Below are positions 1 through 8,757 of a stretch of DNA of 64,000 nucleotides, in pieces. The stretch's first letter is position 1; each line of letters begins with the position of its first letter. Source of the stretch: Rhizobium sp. N324 (GTDB taxonomy: Bacteria; Pseudomonadota; Alphaproteobacteria; Rhizobiales; Rhizobiaceae); contig NZ_CP013630.1 of the NCBI RefSeq assembly GCF_001664485.1, forward strand, positions 2,669,001-2,733,000, read 5' to 3'. The notes beneath the pieces are model-generated. The model was not told where the DNA came from, did not search any database, and saw only the letters and a list, made by a program, of their open reading frames with translations. Made by a program: the position numbers and the translations under genes.

Positions 1-1253
1 CAGCCGGTGCCATCGCCGCCGCCTTCAACGCGCCGCTGACCGGCGCCTTCTATGCTTTCGAGCTGATCATCGGTACCTATACGATCGTGTCGCTGACCCC
101 TGTGGTCGTCTCGGCCCTCGTTTCCACTTTGATCGCAAGGCTGCTGGCCGAAGGCGATTTCACCATCGATATCGGCAGCTTCGGCGCGGTCGTGCCGGCC
201 GATTATATCCCGGCGCTGCTGCTTGGCGCCTGCTGCGCCGGCGTCGGTATCCTGATCATGCAGGGCGTCTCCTTCGTCGAAGAACTGGCACGCAAGAGCT
301 CGATCGCCCCGCCCTTCCGTCCCGCCCTCGGCGGTATCATCGTCGGGCTGCTGGCGATGATCTCGCCGCAGGTGCTGTCGGCCGGCCACGGCGCGCTGCA
401 TCTCAACCTTTCCCGCGACGTGGCCATCCCGGCGCTGGTCGGCCTCCTCCTGTTGAAATCCTTGGCCTCGGCGATCTCGATCGGCTCGGGCTTCAGGGGC
501 GGCCTGTTCTTCGCCTCGCTGTTCATGGGCGCCCTGCTCGGCAAGCTCTTTGCCTATTGCGGTCCCTATTTCGCTGATGCGACGCTGACGCCGGTCATCT
601 ATGCCGTGGTCGGCATGAGTTCGCTTGCCGTCGCCGTCATCGGCGGGCCGCTGACGATGACGTTCCTGGCGCTCGAAATTACCGGCGACTTCCCGATCAC
701 GGCGCTGGTGCTCGCCGCCGTCATCACCTCCTCGCTCGTCGTGCGCTCGACCTTCGGCTACTCCTTCGCCACATGGCGCTTCCATCTGCGCGGCGAAAGC
801 ATCCGCAGCGCCCATGACGTCGGCTGGATCCGCAACCTGACGGTGGACAAGCTGATGCGCGCCGACGTCAAAACGGCAAGAGCGGGCATTTCGCTGGAGG
901 AATTCAAGCAGGCCTTCCCGATCGGCTCGACCCAGCGTGTCATCCTCGTCGAGGAGAGCGACAAATATGCCGGCCTCGTGCTGGTGCCGGAGATCTACGC
1001 CAATCCGACTGACACCCAGGACGAGGGCAAGACGCTGGCCGACTTCATCCACTATCGCAACGATTTCCTGCAGCCGCAGATGAATGCCCGCCAGGCGGCG
1101 GCGATCTTCGACAAGAGCGAAAGCGAAGCACTCGCCGTCGTCAACAACCTGATCGAACGGAAGGTGGTCGGCCAGCTCAGCGAAAGTTATACGCTGCGCC
1201 GTTACAGCGAAGAACTCGACCGCCGCCGCCGAGAGGTCTCGGGCGAGATCTGA
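1..1253 (+). CDS. ClC-family voltage-gated chloride channel/antiporter, C-terminal part (5' end outside window)
   Basis: The reading frame is already open at the left edge. It reads through a GxxxAAFNAPLTGAFYAFE segment typical of the ClC ion-selectivity region, so the gene begins upstream of the window and a GTG at 87 is not its start. Further hydrophobic helices follow to about base 750, including a GSGFRGGLFFASLFMGALLG segment that resembles the ClC GGxFxP region. The last 150 or so residues are soluble and look like a CBS-domain pair (around VDKLMRADV and the following block). ClC proteins move chloride, often in exchange for protons, across the inner membrane. The 3' end overlaps the convergent cyclase gene by 52 bp. 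Family assignment is firm; substrate and transport mode are inferred. Confidence 0.9.
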   Translation, partial: AGAIAAAFNAPLTGAFYAFELIIGTYTIVSLTPVVVSALVSTLIARLLAEGDFTIDIGSFGAVVPADYIPALLLGACCAGVGILIMQGVSFVEELARKSSIAPPFRPALGGIIVGLLAMISPQVLSAGHGALHLNLSRDVAIPALVGLLLLKSLASAISIGSGFRGGLFFASLFMGALLGKLFAYCGPYFADATLTPVIYAVVGMSSLAVAVIGGPLTMTFLALEITGDFPITALVLAAVITSSLVVRSTFGYSFATWRFHLRGESIRSAHDVGWIRNLTVDKLMRADVKTARAGISLEEFKQAFPIGSTQRVILVEESDKYAGLVLVPEIYANPTDTQDEGKTLADFIHYRNDFLQPQMNARQAAAIFDKSESEALAVVNNLIERKVVGQLSESYTLRRYSEELDRRRREVSGEI

Positions 1254-2437
1254 CCCATCGCTTGCGTTGCCCCGGCGTCGGCGATCTTGAAGACGTCAGC
1301 CCGCTTCGAAACCCCGCGCAATTCGAAGGATCCGAGATACTCGCAATCCACGGCACAGGTCGTCGCGAAGCTCTCCGACAGCAACAGGTGCTGCTCAAGC
1401 GTGCCGCAGAGCTTTTCCAGCCGCGACGCTTCGTTGACGGCCCTGCCGATCACCGTGAAGTCGAGCCTGCCGTGGGCGCCGACATTTCCGTAGAAAACCT
1501 CGCCGAGATGCAGCACGACATCGATGCCGATATCGGGACCTCCGTTGCGCGTCCGCTCGCGATTGAGCTCTTCGTTGGCCCTCAGCAGATTCTGGGCGGA
1601 GGCCAAAGCCGCCTTGCACGCCTTTTGCGGGTCCTCAGCCTCGGTCGGAAAGATCGCCAGCACGCTGTCGCCCATGAACTTCAGGATCTCACCGGAATTT
1701 TCCTCGACATGCCGGTCGATCAGCTCGAAATGCTCGTTGAGAAACCCGACGATCTCGCCGGGCTGATAGACCTCGGTCAAGGCCGTGAAATTGCGAAGGT
1801 CGGCCAGCAGGATGGCGGCATCGATGGAACCGCCCATTCCCCTGCGGGTTTCGCCGGCCAGGATGCGCGCGCTCGTCCTGGCGCCGGTATAGACCGCGAG
1901 GATATCGGTCGCCGTCTTCGAAACCGCCACGCGGTAGGCCGCCAGTCCGAGCGCCGGGAACAGCGCCGCGACAATCGCCAGCTGATCATCGGAAAATCCG
2001 CCCGGCGCGTCGCTCGTCAGCGAGAAGCCGAGCCCGCGCAGCGCGACTTCCTTCGGGAATTCGAACAGGCTGATGACGTGATCCGTGCCCCCGGAAAGCG
2101 CGAATTCGTTGAGTTCGGTATAATCGAGCCCCTCGCCGCTCGCCAAATTCCATCGCCCCGTTCTTTCGCCGCGGCTCAAGAGGTAAAAGATCGGCGTCCT
2201 CTCGAAGTCACGCTCCGTCTCGCTGCCGTGCTCCGCATTTTCAAGGACGGTCTCACCGCCCCGCATGAAATTGGCCGCGACGCCGCGATACATGGGATGC
2301 AGGGACGGCATTCTGATGCTCGCCCGCCAGATCGGAAACCCGTCCGCGATCAGCCGTTCACACAGGCCGGAAACGAGCTCGCCAATATGCTCGCTGGTGA
2401 TTCCCTGCTCTATAATCCATTGAATATGGTCGCTAAT
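1202..2437 (-). CDS. Class III adenylate/guanylate cyclase, probable AUU start
   Basis: The C-terminal half is a class III nucleotide cyclase domain: LLADLRNFTALTE carries the first metal-binding Asp, KFMGDSVLAIFP the second, and AVNEASRLEKLC the late conserved block. These enzymes make cAMP or cGMP from ATP or GTP. The N-terminal half is a soluble sensor-like region seen in rhizobial cyclases. The first ATG of the frame (at 2311) falls inside this region: good coding sense (DHIQWIIEQGITSEHIGEL) continues upstream to a stop near 2450, yet no ATG, GTG or TTG exists there. The best candidate start is an ATT at 2437-2435 with GGAG 8 nt upstream, giving 411 residues. A frameshift that hides the true start is the alternative. 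The long open frame on the opposite strand is a shadow. Confidence 0.8.
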   Translation of the reverse strand: MSDHIQWIIEQGITSEHIGELVSGLCERLIADGFPIWRASIRMPSLHPMYRGVAANFMRGGETVLENAEHGSETERDFERTPIFYLLSRGERTGRWNLASGEGLDYTELNEFALSGGTDHVISLFEFPKEVALRGLGFSLTSDAPGGFSDDQLAIVAALFPALGLAAYRVAVSKTATDILAVYTGARTSARILAGETRRGMGGSIDAAILLADLRNFTALTEVYQPGEIVGFLNEHFELIDRHVEENSGEILKFMGDSVLAIFPTEAEDPQKACKAALASAQNLLRANEELNRERTRNGGPDIGIDVVLHLGEVFYGNVGAHGRLDFTVIGRAVNEASRLEKLCGTLEQHLLLSESFATTCAVDCEYLGSFELRGVSKRADVFKIADAGATQAMGQISPETSRRRRSSSSL

Positions 2438-2570
2438 TTTCGAATCTCCACATGAGCCGGCGCAACCTTATGTCCGCAAATCGGGCAAATGGGCGGCGGT
2501 ACCGAACCGGGCTGCCACCACATCGATAGATAGCCGCCTCCCGTCGATATTTCCAGCGGTCGATGACGGC

Positions 2571-3341
2571 TCACATCCTGACGGTCATGCCGCCGTCGAC
2601 AGTCAGCACGTGGCCGTTGACGAAGGAGGCGCCGCCGCTTGCAAGAAGCAGCGCCGCGCCGGCGATCTCGTCGGGGCGTCCCCAGCGCTGGACCGGAATG
2701 CGCTGGCGCACGAAGGGCATCAATTCCTCGTTCGCGGCCATCGCCGCATTCGTCTCCGTGGCGAACCAGCCGGGCGCAATCGCGTTGCTGGTGATGCCGT
2801 ACGGACCGAATTCGACCGCCATGCCGCGCATCAGTCCCGTCAGGCCCTGCTTTGCAGCCGGATAGACGCAGTCGCCGGGCATGACGACATGACCGCTAAT
2901 CGAGGTCACCGCGATCAGGCGGCCATAATTGCGCCGCTTCATCAGCACGGCGGCGTCCCGCGAAAGCATCATCGCGGCGGCCAGATCGGTGCGCAGCAGT
3001 TCGATGATCGCGTCATCGTCGAATTCGGCCAACGGCCGTCTGTCGCGGGCGCCGACATTGTTGATCAGAATATCGAGGCGGCCGTGGCTGTGGTCGATAT
3101 CGGCCATCACAGCACGCTGCGCTTCGCTGTCGGCGATATCGAAGGCCGCAGCCTCCGCCGTGCCGCCCGCGGCACGAATGATGTTTACCGCATCTTCCAG
3201 CGTCGCCGCCGTGCGGCCGGTAACGATGACATGGGCGCCGGCCTCCGCAAGGGCGCGCGCCATCTCGAAGCCCAGACCACGGCCACCGCCGGTCACGAGC
3301 GCCACCTGACCTGCCAGTGAAAATCTATCCAATACGCTCAT
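2571..3341 (-). CDS. Short-chain dehydrogenase/reductase (gluconate 5-dehydrogenase-like)
   Basis: This 256-residue protein has the length and all signatures of a classical SDR. It shows the nucleotide-binding TGGGRGLG near residue 17, NNVG near 90, a catalytic Ser in TSISG, the YPAAK catalytic Tyr/Lys pair, and the C-terminal GHVLTVDGGMTVRM that is usual in this family. It should oxidise or reduce a sugar acid or other polyol with NAD(P). The overall pattern is close to IdnO/gluconate 5-dehydrogenase, but the substrate cannot be read from sequence. It stands alone: the flanking genes are unrelated (cyclase on one side, cobQ on the other). Confidence 0.88.
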   Translation of the reverse strand: MSVLDRFSLAGQVALVTGGGRGLGFEMARALAEAGAHVIVTGRTAATLEDAVNIIRAAGGTAEAAAFDIADSEAQRAVMADIDHSHGRLDILINNVGARDRRPLAEFDDDAIIELLRTDLAAAMMLSRDAAVLMKRRNYGRLIAVTSISGHVVMPGDCVYPAAKQGLTGLMRGMAVEFGPYGITSNAIAPGWFATETNAAMAANEELMPFVRQRIPVQRWGRPDEIAGAALLLASGGASFVNGHVLTVDGGMTVRM

Positions 3342-3465
3342 GGTTATACTCTCGCCCGGATTCTCGTGGGGAGGGAATTAATGGACTCAGTCAACCAATT
3401 TGGCAAGAGTGGAACGGTAGACGTTGGACGCAAATCGCTGCTCCGAGCATCTCATCTTTCTCCGT

Positions 3466-3593
3466 CATTCCTGTGCTTGTCACAGGAATCCAGCCACGGC
3501 GCGTCCGTGCCGTGAACGACTCGTTCCCAGGCAGGGGATCTCTCGCGCCCAGGGACCTGGGCGCACTGGATTCCTGTGACAAGCACAGGAATG
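3466..3593. repeat. Palindromic intergenic repeat with perfect 28-bp arms
   Basis: The segment 3466-3493 is an exact reverse complement of 3566-3593 (arms begin cattcctgtgcttgtcacag). Between them lie two smaller dyads (cacgg...ccgtg and gcgccca...tgggcgc). A diverged half-copy of the left arm appears at about 32998-33040. This matches the general style of rhizobial intergenic mosaic or REP-like elements. It sits between the SDR gene and the 3' end of cobQ, where it could form a strong RNA hairpin. No transposase is encoded. Confidence 0.85.
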
Positions 3594-3701
3594 ATGGAGG
3601 AGAGGTTAAGCACCTCGGATCAACCGCACATACCGTGGGGGACGTCCTTCCAGCGGGGAGCAAGACAGCGCGGCAATCCCCCGCCTAACGCACATCCATC
3701 C

Positions 3702-5156
3702 CTACTCCAGCAACCCCGCAAGCCAGTGCGCATCGAGATGCTTCCCCAGCTCGCTCGCGATCTCATCCAGCGCCCGCTCGACGCTCTCGCGGTAATTCCT
3801 CTGCTCGCCCGAGAGCCCGAAGCTTTGCAGCAGCCGGGCGCGATAGGCGTCGCTGCCGAAGAGCCCATGCAGATAGGTGCCCATGATTCGGCCGTCGGCC
3901 GAAAGCGCCCCGTCGGGCGCGCCGTCGATAATCGCCGAAGGTCTATCGCAATCCGGGCCGCGGGTGATGCCGAGATGGATCTGGTAGCCGGCAAGCGGCA
4001 CGTCGTATTCGGTCGAGCGGGCATGGCTGTTGCGCAGAGTTTTCTCAGGCGCCATCTCGGTCTCGACGTCGAGAAGCGCAAGCCCCGGCGTCTCAAGCGT
4101 CCCGCCCTCGATACCGAGCGGATCGTGCACCGTGCGGCCGAGCATCTGGTAGCCGCCACAAATGCCGATCACCCGGCCGCCGCGCCTGACATGCGCCTGC
4201 AGATCCCGGTCCCAGCCTTCCGCCCTGAAATCGGCGAGATCCGATATCGTCGATTTCGAGCCGGGAAGAATGACGAGGCTCGCATCGGCAGGCAGCCGTT
4301 CGCCTGATCGCACGAAGACCAGTTCGACGTCCGGCTCGGCCCGCAGCGGGTCGAGATCGTCGAAATTGGCGATGCGCGGCAGCACCGGCACGGCGATCTT
4401 CAGTGCACCCGCACCGCCCTTCGCCAGCCGTTCGAGCACGACCGAATCTTCGGCCGGCAGACGCGCGGCACCCGGCAGCCACGGCACGACGCCGAAACAC
4501 GGCCAGCCGGTAAAGCCTGCGACGGCGCGGATGCCGTCGTCAAACAGTGAGATGTCGCCGCGGAACTTGTTGATGATATAGCCCGCAATCATCGCCCGGT
4601 CGGCATCGTCGAGGATCGCATGCGTGCCGACCAGTGAGGCGATGACCCCGCCACGGTCGATATCGCCGATGAGCACGACCGGCACGCCGGCCAGCGTCGC
4701 AAAACCCATATTGGCGATATCGCCGGCCCTGAGATTGATTTCGGCCGGCGATCCGGCACCCTCGACGATGACGAGATCGGCGCCCGCAGCGACTTTTTCG
4801 AAGCTTTCCAGCACCGCGCCGAGCAGCTGCGGCTTCAGCCGCTGATAGTCCCGCCCCTTCGCCTGCCCGAACACCCTGCCCTGCACGATGATCTGGCTGC
4901 CGTTTTCCGACTGCGGCTTCAGCAGCACCGGGTTCATGTGCACCGAGGACGGCGTGCGCGCCGCCAGCGATTGCAGCCACTGCGCCCGGCCGATCTCGCC
5001 GCCGTCATCGGCAACCGCGGCATTGTTCGACATGTTCTGCGGCTTGAAGGGCCGAACGGTGAGGCCCCGATTGGCGGCCAGCCGGCAGAGGCCGGCGACC
5101 AGCACCGTCTTGCCGACATCCGAGCCGGTTCCCTGCAGCATGATCGCTCTTGCCAT
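3702..5156 (-). CDS. cobQ: Cobyric acid synthase (adenosylcobyric acid synthase, glutamine-hydrolysing)
   Basis: The 484-residue protein matches the usual CobQ length. An N-terminal P-loop ATPase segment (QGTGSDVGKT, residues about 8-17) begins a dethiobiotin-synthetase-like domain. It is followed by a class I glutamine amidotransferase domain with nucleophile Cys in VIGICGGYQMLG (about residue 330) and the late His in GTYLHGLFGSD (about 425). CobQ amidates four side chains of adenosylcobyrinic diamide using glutamine and ATP, in the cytoplasm, during cobalamin synthesis. No other cob gene lies nearby in the window, and I could not recognise a cobalamin riboswitch in the upstream region. Confidence 0.96.
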   Translation of the reverse strand: MARAIMLQGTGSDVGKTVLVAGLCRLAANRGLTVRPFKPQNMSNNAAVADDGGEIGRAQWLQSLAARTPSSVHMNPVLLKPQSENGSQIIVQGRVFGQAKGRDYQRLKPQLLGAVLESFEKVAAGADLVIVEGAGSPAEINLRAGDIANMGFATLAGVPVVLIGDIDRGGVIASLVGTHAILDDADRAMIAGYIINKFRGDISLFDDGIRAVAGFTGWPCFGVVPWLPGAARLPAEDSVVLERLAKGGAGALKIAVPVLPRIANFDDLDPLRAEPDVELVFVRSGERLPADASLVILPGSKSTISDLADFRAEGWDRDLQAHVRRGGRVIGICGGYQMLGRTVHDPLGIEGGTLETPGLALLDVETEMAPEKTLRNSHARSTEYDVPLAGYQIHLGITRGPDCDRPSAIIDGAPDGALSADGRIMGTYLHGLFGSDAYRARLLQSFGLSGEQRNYRESVERALDEIASELGKHLDAHWLAGLLE

Positions 5157-5699
5157 TGGCGGCCTGTATCCGTCCTTCGTTCAGGCGAGGCCTACAATGG
5201 CCGGCAATCCCGGGTCAAGGCGCCAGCTGAAAACGCGAAAACCGCGCATGGCCTTGGCTCTGCGCGGTTTGCCGAAAACTCAGGCGTCTTCACCCCTACA
5301 CGGCGAAGCTCGCTTTCTCCGGTACGCACTACCTGAACCGGAGAAGCAGCGGTCATTGCCGCCACGACCCAACTGATAACGGCACATTCTTACCGGAGAG
5401 TTATTGAAGGCTTACGCAAATGTTAATTTTGATCTTTTTTGACTTTCTCGCCGAAATTTCTGCTGGGGATCCGCCGGCGATCGCCAACAGCGTGCAGTTC
5501 GCTTAAAGGCGCCATTTTCGGGATGTTGAGATAAATTATTCGAATTCAATCATTTAGTACTGCAACCATTAGCAGAAGACGGTTGATTTCTGCGAGCGAA
5601 CGCGTAGGCTTCCCAAAAACGCCATTTTCGAGCCATGACCTGCGATAAGCTGCCGGAGCGCGTCTCAAAGACGCGGCGCTGTAAGGAAGAATTCGGGGA
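5157..5699. other. Non-coding stretch between cobQ and the betaine binding-protein gene
   Basis: These 543 bp separate two divergent genes and must hold both promoters. The half nearest 5400-5560 is relatively AT-rich for this genome. I see no cobalamin-riboswitch B12 box, no tRNA and no convincing small gene. Confidence 0.5.
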
Positions 5700-6701
5700 A
5701 TGACGATGAAGACGTTTCTGATTCCGGCCGTCTTTGCCGCGGCTCTTTCTGCCGTCGCGCCGGCCGAAGCCGCAGAATGCGGCAAGGTTTCGATCGCTGA
5801 GATGAAATGGGCCTCGGCCGGAATTGCGGCGAACTTCGACAAGATCATCCTGGAAAAGGGCTATGGCTGCTCCGTCACCATCGTCGACGGCGACACCCTG
5901 CCGACCTTCGCCTCGATGAACGAGAAAGGCACCCCCGACATTGCCTCGGAATACTGGATCAACTCCGTCAGGGCCTTGCTCGATCAAGCGGTCAACACCG
6001 GCCGGCTGGTGCAGGGAGCCGAGATCCTGGCTGACGGCGCCGTCGAGGGCTGGTGGATCCCGAAATTCATCGCCGACGCCCATCCCGACATCCGTTCGGT
6101 CGAAGATGCGCTGCGGCATCCGGAACTTTTCCCCGCCGAGGGCGATGCGGCGAAGGGCGCGGTCTACAATTGTCCCGCCGACTGGAGCTGCCAGATATCG
6201 ACCACCAACCTGTTCAAGGCGCTTGCCGCGGACAAGAAGGGCTTCGAACTCGTCGAAACCGGCAGCCCCAAACAGCTGGACGCTTCGATCGCCTACGCCT
6301 TCGACAACAAGGTCGGCTGGCTCGGTTACTATTGGGCGCCGACCGCCGTCCTCGGCAAATACGACATGACGCGGCTGAGCTTCGGCGTCGGCCACAACAA
6401 GGCCGAGTGGGACCGTTGCACCGCGGTCGCCGGCTGCATCAGGCCGCAACTCAATTCCTACCCGGTCTCGCGCGCTTTCACGTTGATGACCAGGTCTTTT
6501 GCCAGCCGTGCCGGACCGGTCACCACCTATCTCAAAACCCGCAAATGGGACAATCAGACGATTAACCAGGTGCTGGCCTGGCAAGACGAAAACCGCGAAA
6601 GCAACGAGGACGCCGCAATCCATTTCCTTCGCAATTACGAGGGCCTGTGGATGAAATGGGTTCCCGCCGATATAGCCGAGAAGGTCAAGGCGAGCTTATA
6701 A
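5700..6701 (+). CDS. Glycine betaine/proline-type ABC transporter substrate-binding protein
   Basis: An N-terminal signal peptide (MKTFLIPAVFAAALSAVAPAEA) directs the protein to the periplasm. The mature part is an OpuAC/ProX-like binding protein: a series of Trp and Tyr residues typical of the cation-pi cage is visible in EYWINS, GWWIPKFI and GWLGYYWAPTA. The family binds quaternary amines such as glycine betaine, proline betaine or choline and hands them to an ABC permease. No permease or ATPase gene lies next to it, so this is an orphan binding protein. Start is either 5700 or the second ATG at 5706; the latter is better spaced from the GGGGA. Confidence 0.9.
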   Translation: MTMKTFLIPAVFAAALSAVAPAEAAECGKVSIAEMKWASAGIAANFDKIILEKGYGCSVTIVDGDTLPTFASMNEKGTPDIASEYWINSVRALLDQAVNTGRLVQGAEILADGAVEGWWIPKFIADAHPDIRSVEDALRHPELFPAEGDAAKGAVYNCPADWSCQISTTNLFKALAADKKGFELVETGSPKQLDASIAYAFDNKVGWLGYYWAPTAVLGKYDMTRLSFGVGHNKAEWDRCTAVAGCIRPQLNSYPVSRAFTLMTRSFASRAGPVTTYLKTRKWDNQTINQVLAWQDENRESNEDAAIHFLRNYEGLWMKWVPADIAEKVKASL

Positions 6702-6735
6702 CGACAAAAACACCATCAAGCATGGACGATTCGAG

Positions 6736-7083
6736 ATGACAGGCAACGTTCCCTTCCCCGACCGCGATACCGTTGCGGAAAAGCTCGCCGCGCTGTCGGA
6801 GACGGACAAGTCATATCTGACGCTGCTCATGGAAAATATCGCTCAGGACGACAACCTGCTTGACGGCCTGCGCCGCCATCTCGATCTCGCAGCCGGTTCG
6901 CGGTTCCTGAACTCGCTGAAGCTCGAAAACCTCGGAGTATGGCTCGGAGCCCAAGCGCCGGATCGGCTGCAGATCCGGCTGATGGAAACTGCCCGCTCAA
7001 GCCAGCATCCTGCCTACCAAGCCTTCCGGACCGGTCTCGACCGATCCGGCGGGCTGGAAAAGGCTTATCCGCCGGTGAATTGA
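6736..7083 (+). CDS. Hypothetical small soluble protein
   Basis: A 115-residue acidic, mostly helical-looking protein that starts 34 bp after the betaine binding-protein stop, so the two may be co-transcribed. It has no signal peptide, membrane segment or motif that I recognise. Codon use resembles its neighbours, which supports it being real. Function unknown. Confidence 0.55.
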   Translation: MTGNVPFPDRDTVAEKLAALSETDKSYLTLLMENIAQDDNLLDGLRRHLDLAAGSRFLNSLKLENLGVWLGAQAPDRLQIRLMETARSSQHPAYQAFRTGLDRSGGLEKAYPPVN

Positions 7084-7138
7084 TCCGGTCCCCGGTCAAT
7101 ACGTGATCCGACGATCCCCAGAGGAATCCGAACGGTCA

Positions 7139-7294
7139 TTATTTCTTTGCCGCGCGGTCAACCGAGCGGCCGGCATCCTGGGTGGCGTTTACGGTGTTTG
7201 CCGTATCTTTTCCTATGCCGCGGATTGTGTTGCCGCAGGAGGAAAGGGCAAGAAGAACCATCAAGGCTGCGGCGATTTTGGCCGTTGTCGTCAT
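7139..7294 (-). CDS. Entericidin-family micro-lipoprotein (51 aa)
   Basis: This short gene encodes 51 residues: a signal peptide ending in LALSSCGNTIRG, where the Cys after the lipobox would be lipidated, followed by GIGKDTANTVNATQDAGR, close to the entericidin A/B pattern (CaNTvrGvGkDvq..G..i). Entericidins are tiny membrane lipoproteins linked to stationary-phase or envelope stress. The start ATG at 7294 has AGGA upstream. Upstream lie a 7-bp hairpin (7324-7343) and a near-consensus stress sigma-factor site (7352-7376). Confidence 0.75.
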   Translation of the reverse strand: MTTTAKIAAALMVLLALSSCGNTIRGIGKDTANTVNATQDAGRSVDRAAKK

Positions 7295-7351
7295 TTCGAA
7301 TATCCTTGTTTGAAATCAACCCCGAACGGCACTTATGCCGTTCGCGCCGAT

Positions 7352-7376
7352 AACGCACAAGGGAACAAAAGGTTCA
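7352..7376 (-). promoter_or_regulatory. EcfG-like promoter (one mismatch) for the entericidin-type gene
   Basis: Read on the minus strand: TGAAC, 16 nt, CGTT. The rhizobial general stress sigma factor EcfG/RpoE4 recognises GGAAC-N16/17-CGTT, so there is one mismatch in the -35. It lies about 58 bp before the micro-lipoprotein start, with a hairpin in the predicted leader. Confidence 0.4.
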
Positions 7377-7391
7377 ACCTGAAAGACATGC

Positions 7392-8291
7392 TCAGGCGGC
7401 GACCGCCTTTGCTCTCTCGGCAAAAGCGCCGCGAATGCTGTCGGCCACCGTCTCGATCGGCCCCGACACCTGCGAGGCGGTCAGCAGGCGGATATCGAAG
7501 GCGCCGAGTTCCGGCAGACCTTCCTGCGGGCCAAGGATCGCCATATCCTCGTTGACATAGGATAGCGGCAGCGGCGCAATGGCAAGATCGGAGAGCACGG
7601 CGGCGCGCTGCGCCATGGTGTGGCCGCTGAGATAGGCGACGCGATAGGGCCGCTTATTGCGTTCGAGCTGGGAAAGCGCCTCCTGGCGCCAGATGCAACC
7701 ATCCTCCCAGATCGAGATCGGCAGGGGATCGCGGCGATGCGCCGAACCGCATCTGGCGCCGGCCCAGACCAGCCGCTCGCGGAACACCACCTCGCCGCCT
7801 GTCGGGAACGGCCGCGTCGCACAGTTGATCAAGGCCAGGTCGAGCCGCTGCTCCTCCATGCGCCTCTTCAGCCCGATGCTCATGTCGATCGTCACGTCGA
7901 CCATGATGCCCGGATAGCTCTCGGCGAAACTCTTCAGGATGCTCGGCAACAGCCGCTCGCCGATATCCTCCGGCGCGCCGAGCCTGACGACACCGCTGAG
8001 CTCCGGCATGATGAAGCGCGACACCGCCTCATTCGATAGTGCCAGGATGTTGCGGGCATAAGATAGCAGCATCTCGCCGTGGCGCGTCAGCGATACCGAA
8101 CGGGCGTCGCGTAGGAAAAGCGTCGCGCCCAGTTGCTCCTCGAGCTTCTTGATCTGCATCGACACCGCCGACGGCGTGCGGAAGACCGCCTCGGCGGCTG
8201 TGGAAAAATTGCCTGTCTCGGCGATGGCGACGAAGGTACGCAGCACATCGTTGTCAAGCAAAGGAATGGGACGGCGAAAGGGAAGGCTCAT
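7392..8291 (-). CDS. LysR-family transcriptional regulator
   Basis: About 299 residues from the chosen ATG at 8291 (MSLPFRRPIPLLDNDVL). The open frame extends further upstream, but that part is not LysR-like. An N-terminal winged helix-turn-helix is visible (FVAIAETGNFSTAAEAVF, TPSAVSMQIKKLEEQLG, LFLRDARSVSLTRHGE), followed by a periplasmic-binding-type effector domain. It is divergent from a DUF1127-like small gene at 8405, the usual geometry for a LysR regulator and its target. Effector unknown. Confidence 0.9.
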   Translation of the reverse strand: MSLPFRRPIPLLDNDVLRTFVAIAETGNFSTAAEAVFRTPSAVSMQIKKLEEQLGATLFLRDARSVSLTRHGEMLLSYARNILALSNEAVSRFIMPELSGVVRLGAPEDIGERLLPSILKSFAESYPGIMVDVTIDMSIGLKRRMEEQRLDLALINCATRPFPTGGEVVFRERLVWAGARCGSAHRRDPLPISIWEDGCIWRQEALSQLERNKRPYRVAYLSGHTMAQRAAVLSDLAIAPLPLSYVNEDMAILGPQEGLPELGAFDIRLLTASQVSGPIETVADSIRGAFAERAKAVAA

Positions 8292-8404
8292 CGTCGCATC
8301 TTTCAATTTTTCTGATTTATAACCGCATATCATTTTGTTTGATTGAATGTCAATCGCTCCCCATAGTCTGCGTATCGGACCTGATGCAGCAAAGGAGGCT
8401 CGAC

Positions 8405-8617
8405 ATGGCCCATGCAAGCACATGGAATATCCTACAGACCTTTTCCGCATTCAAGTCGCGCCGGCGCAGAGATGCAAACCATGAACATGCGCTGCGGGAA
8501 TTGAAACGATTTCCACCGCACCTGCTGGCCGACTGCCAGCGCGAAATGGAATTGCCTTTACTGAGCGTAGCGGCGCGGCCGGGTCGCCACCTGAGGATCG
8601 TGGATTCCCGCGCATAA
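8405..8617 (+). CDS. Small basic DUF1127-like protein
   Basis: A 70-residue basic protein. The start at 8405 is fixed by a strong AAAGGAGG just upstream; the open frame extends back to 8339 without ribosome-binding support. The core (ALRELKRFPPHLLADCQ) resembles the DUF1127/YjiS arginine-rich helix, although the usual DIG motif is replaced. It is divergent from the LysR gene ending its 5' side at 8291. Short DUF1127 proteins in alphaproteobacteria have been tied to RNA and phosphate metabolism; whether this divergent member does the same is unknown. Confidence 0.6.
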   Translation: MAHASTWNILQTFSAFKSRRRRDANHEHALRELKRFPPHLLADCQREMELPLLSVAARPGRHLRIVDSRA

Positions 8618-8757
8618 TGTGCTCGGTAGGTTTTTGAATCTTCGCGCAGGCACGACAGCACTCGGAAAAATCCTCCATCGAATGGCTTTCGTGCCGCGCC
8701 CCCATTGAACCCGAGCCTGCCGCCAGTCGTGGCCCGGATGCTCGATCCCCCGAAGGG

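Noticed and set aside
1262..2455. 397-codon open frame opposite the cyclase
   Set aside because: Antisense shadow of a well-supported cyclase gene.
5157..5400. Possible cobalamin riboswitch before cobQ
   Set aside because: No B12-box-like conserved segment could be found on the minus strand.
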